Below, piece after piece: positions 63,315 through 64,000 of a stretch of 64,000 bases of DNA (positions within the stretch are counted from its first letter, which is position 1; each line of letters starts with the position of its first letter). The stretch spans positions 1 through 64,000 of the forward strand of contig JAFZWN010000015.1 of NCBI GenBank assembly GCA_017617295.1, read 5' to 3'. Origin of the DNA: Clostridiales bacterium (GTDB taxonomy: Bacteria; Bacillota; Clostridia; Saccharofermentanales; Saccharofermentanaceae). The notes beneath the pieces were generated by a model. It saw only the letters and a program-made list of their open reading frames with translations, did not search any database and was not told the DNA's origin. The position numbers and the translations under genes were made by a program.

Positions 63315-64000
63315 ATGTCGATCAAGATTCTGAGAGAGGCTATTATAAAGCGTTGTGATCTGCTGTCGAAGTTTATTCCCGAATTGGAAAAGAAACTTAT
63401 CGGATTCCCTGAAGGCAGACTTAAAACGACCCGCAGAGGGGATGTTGTAAATTATTATCTTGTTAATTGTCCTGATGGTAATACCCGGATGCTGAAAAAG
63501 TCGGAACATGGTATTGCAAAACAACTGGCACAAAAAGCATATTTTCAGAGAGTATTAAGAATTGCGGGTCAGGAGCAGGAGACACTTAAGGTTATTCTGA
63601 CCAAGTTACCGGAAACAGTCATGGAGGATGTTTATGATCAGTTGCCGCAGGATAGAAAGGATCTTGTTAAGCCCATTGTTCTGCCTGATTCCGAGTTCTC
63701 CAAAAGATGGCAGGAGGAGCCTTATATCGGTAAGCTTATAGATGAGAATACTCCTTTCTTTGAGACTTTGAAAAAGGAAAGGGTAAGGTCAAAGTCTGAG
63801 CAGATCATCGCAGACAGGCTATATTTAAATAATATTCCGTATAAATATGAGTGCCCGCTGAAACTTGGCAAGAAGACTGTTCATCCTGATTTTACGATCT
63901 TACGGATGAGTGACAGAAAAGAGCTCTATTATGAGCATCTGGGGATGATGGATGATGAAGGTTATGCCAACAGGAATGTTAAGAAGGTGAATGAATATAC
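63315..64000 (+). CDS. PD-(D/E)XK nuclease-like protein, 3' end beyond the window
   Basis: At least 228 residues, running off the window. GGAGGG precedes ATG 63315 by 6 nt. The N-terminal ~150 residues are helical and charged with no recognised family. From ~158 the sequence has a restriction-endonuclease-like pattern: SKSEQIIADRLY (Glu162, motif I), VHPDFTIL (Asp192, motif II) and YYEHLGMMDD (Glu207, motif III, in E-H-x-G form). I recall related uncharacterised proteins in Lachnospiraceae-type genomes, but no function. Its neighbours here are array C and the nested hairpin. The base composition is more AT-rich than the surrounding core genes, consistent with an accessory gene. Confidence 0.7.
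   Translation, partial: MSIKILREAIIKRCDLLSKFIPELEKKLIGFPEGRLKTTRRGDVVNYYLVNCPDGNTRMLKKSEHGIAKQLAQKAYFQRVLRIAGQEQETLKVILTKLPETVMEDVYDQLPQDRKDLVKPIVLPDSEFSKRWQEEPYIGKLIDENTPFFETLKKERVRSKSEQIIADRLYLNNIPYKYECPLKLGKKTVHPDFTILRMSDRKELYYEHLGMMDDEGYANRNVKKVNEY

Overview
The window reads as one contiguous chromosomal segment of a low-to-mid GC Gram-positive anaerobe of the class Clostridia. The evidence is an indolepyruvate:ferredoxin oxidoreductase pair (iorAB), a cysE-cysS-mrnC-rlmB cluster of the Firmicutes type, recD2-comF, a Gram-positive Tad-type pilus operon with a Flp1-like pilin, a SAM-I riboswitch on metK, and many lipoproteins. Family-level placement cannot be made from the sequence alone. 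There is no rRNA, CRISPR array, insertion sequence or prophage.

Layout. 0-4 kb: a large SpaA-type surface adhesin, then a tRNA-Leu on the minus strand. 4-12.5 kb: iorAB, a GAF-GGDEF protein, an OGG-type DNA glycosylase divergent from metF, and a secreted glucosaminidase with DUF4214-type repeats. 12.5-16 kb: a membrane alpha/beta hydrolase and a THUMP RNA methyltransferase, converging on a 550-bp intergenic region filled with repeats. 16-21 kb: a large solute-binding lipoprotein, proA-rpiB, upp. 21.3-27.8 kb: the F-type ATP synthase operon, in which no free delta gene exists and the alpha gene carries a delta-like N-terminal domain. 27.8-32.7 kb (minus): Tad pilus operon (TadZ-like, TadA, fused TadB-TadC, a 57-residue Flp1-like pilin missed by simple ORF calling, FHA protein). 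33-37.3 kb: riboswitch-metK-recD2-comF. 37.3-42.5 kb (minus): M13 peptidase lipoprotein with a MacB-type ABC exporter. 42.7 kb: a candidate structured RNA (possibly 6S). 43-50 kb: cysE, cysS, mrnC, rlmB and two lipoproteins. 50-62.7 kb: tyrosine phosphatase, tRNA-Arg, isochorismatase-like hydrolase, tig, clpX, ROK kinase, lipoprotein, valS, small membrane protein, a signal-peptidase-like remnant, tcdA, fba. 63.3 kb to the end: the start of a PD-(D/E)XK nuclease-like protein.

The most unusual structure is non-coding. Three intergenic regions (14.19-14.61, 55.49-55.68 and 63.03-63.22 kb) each hold a block of eight 10-bp motifs in strictly alternating orientation, repeated every 26 bp (one 25-bp step in 23 counted start-to-start steps within these blocks). 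The motif differs between loci (GTATACTAAA, RTTTACTAAA, GTATKCCAAA) while the geometry is kept. The first locus has four further motifs (GTATACGTAA). Next to two of the arrays lies the same roughly 125-nt nested hairpin (stems around CAGATCCG, GTCAAG and CCGGC) with a compensatory base-pair change. The third array sits directly upstream of the PD-(D/E)XK-like gene. I do not recognise this as a described element family.

Most other genes are core metabolism, translation or envelope functions in short operons with clear Shine-Dalgarno sites. Several genes appear to use TTG or GTG starts (alpha-type ATP synthase subunit, TadBC, pilin, ComF, a lipoprotein, the isochorismatase-like hydrolase).
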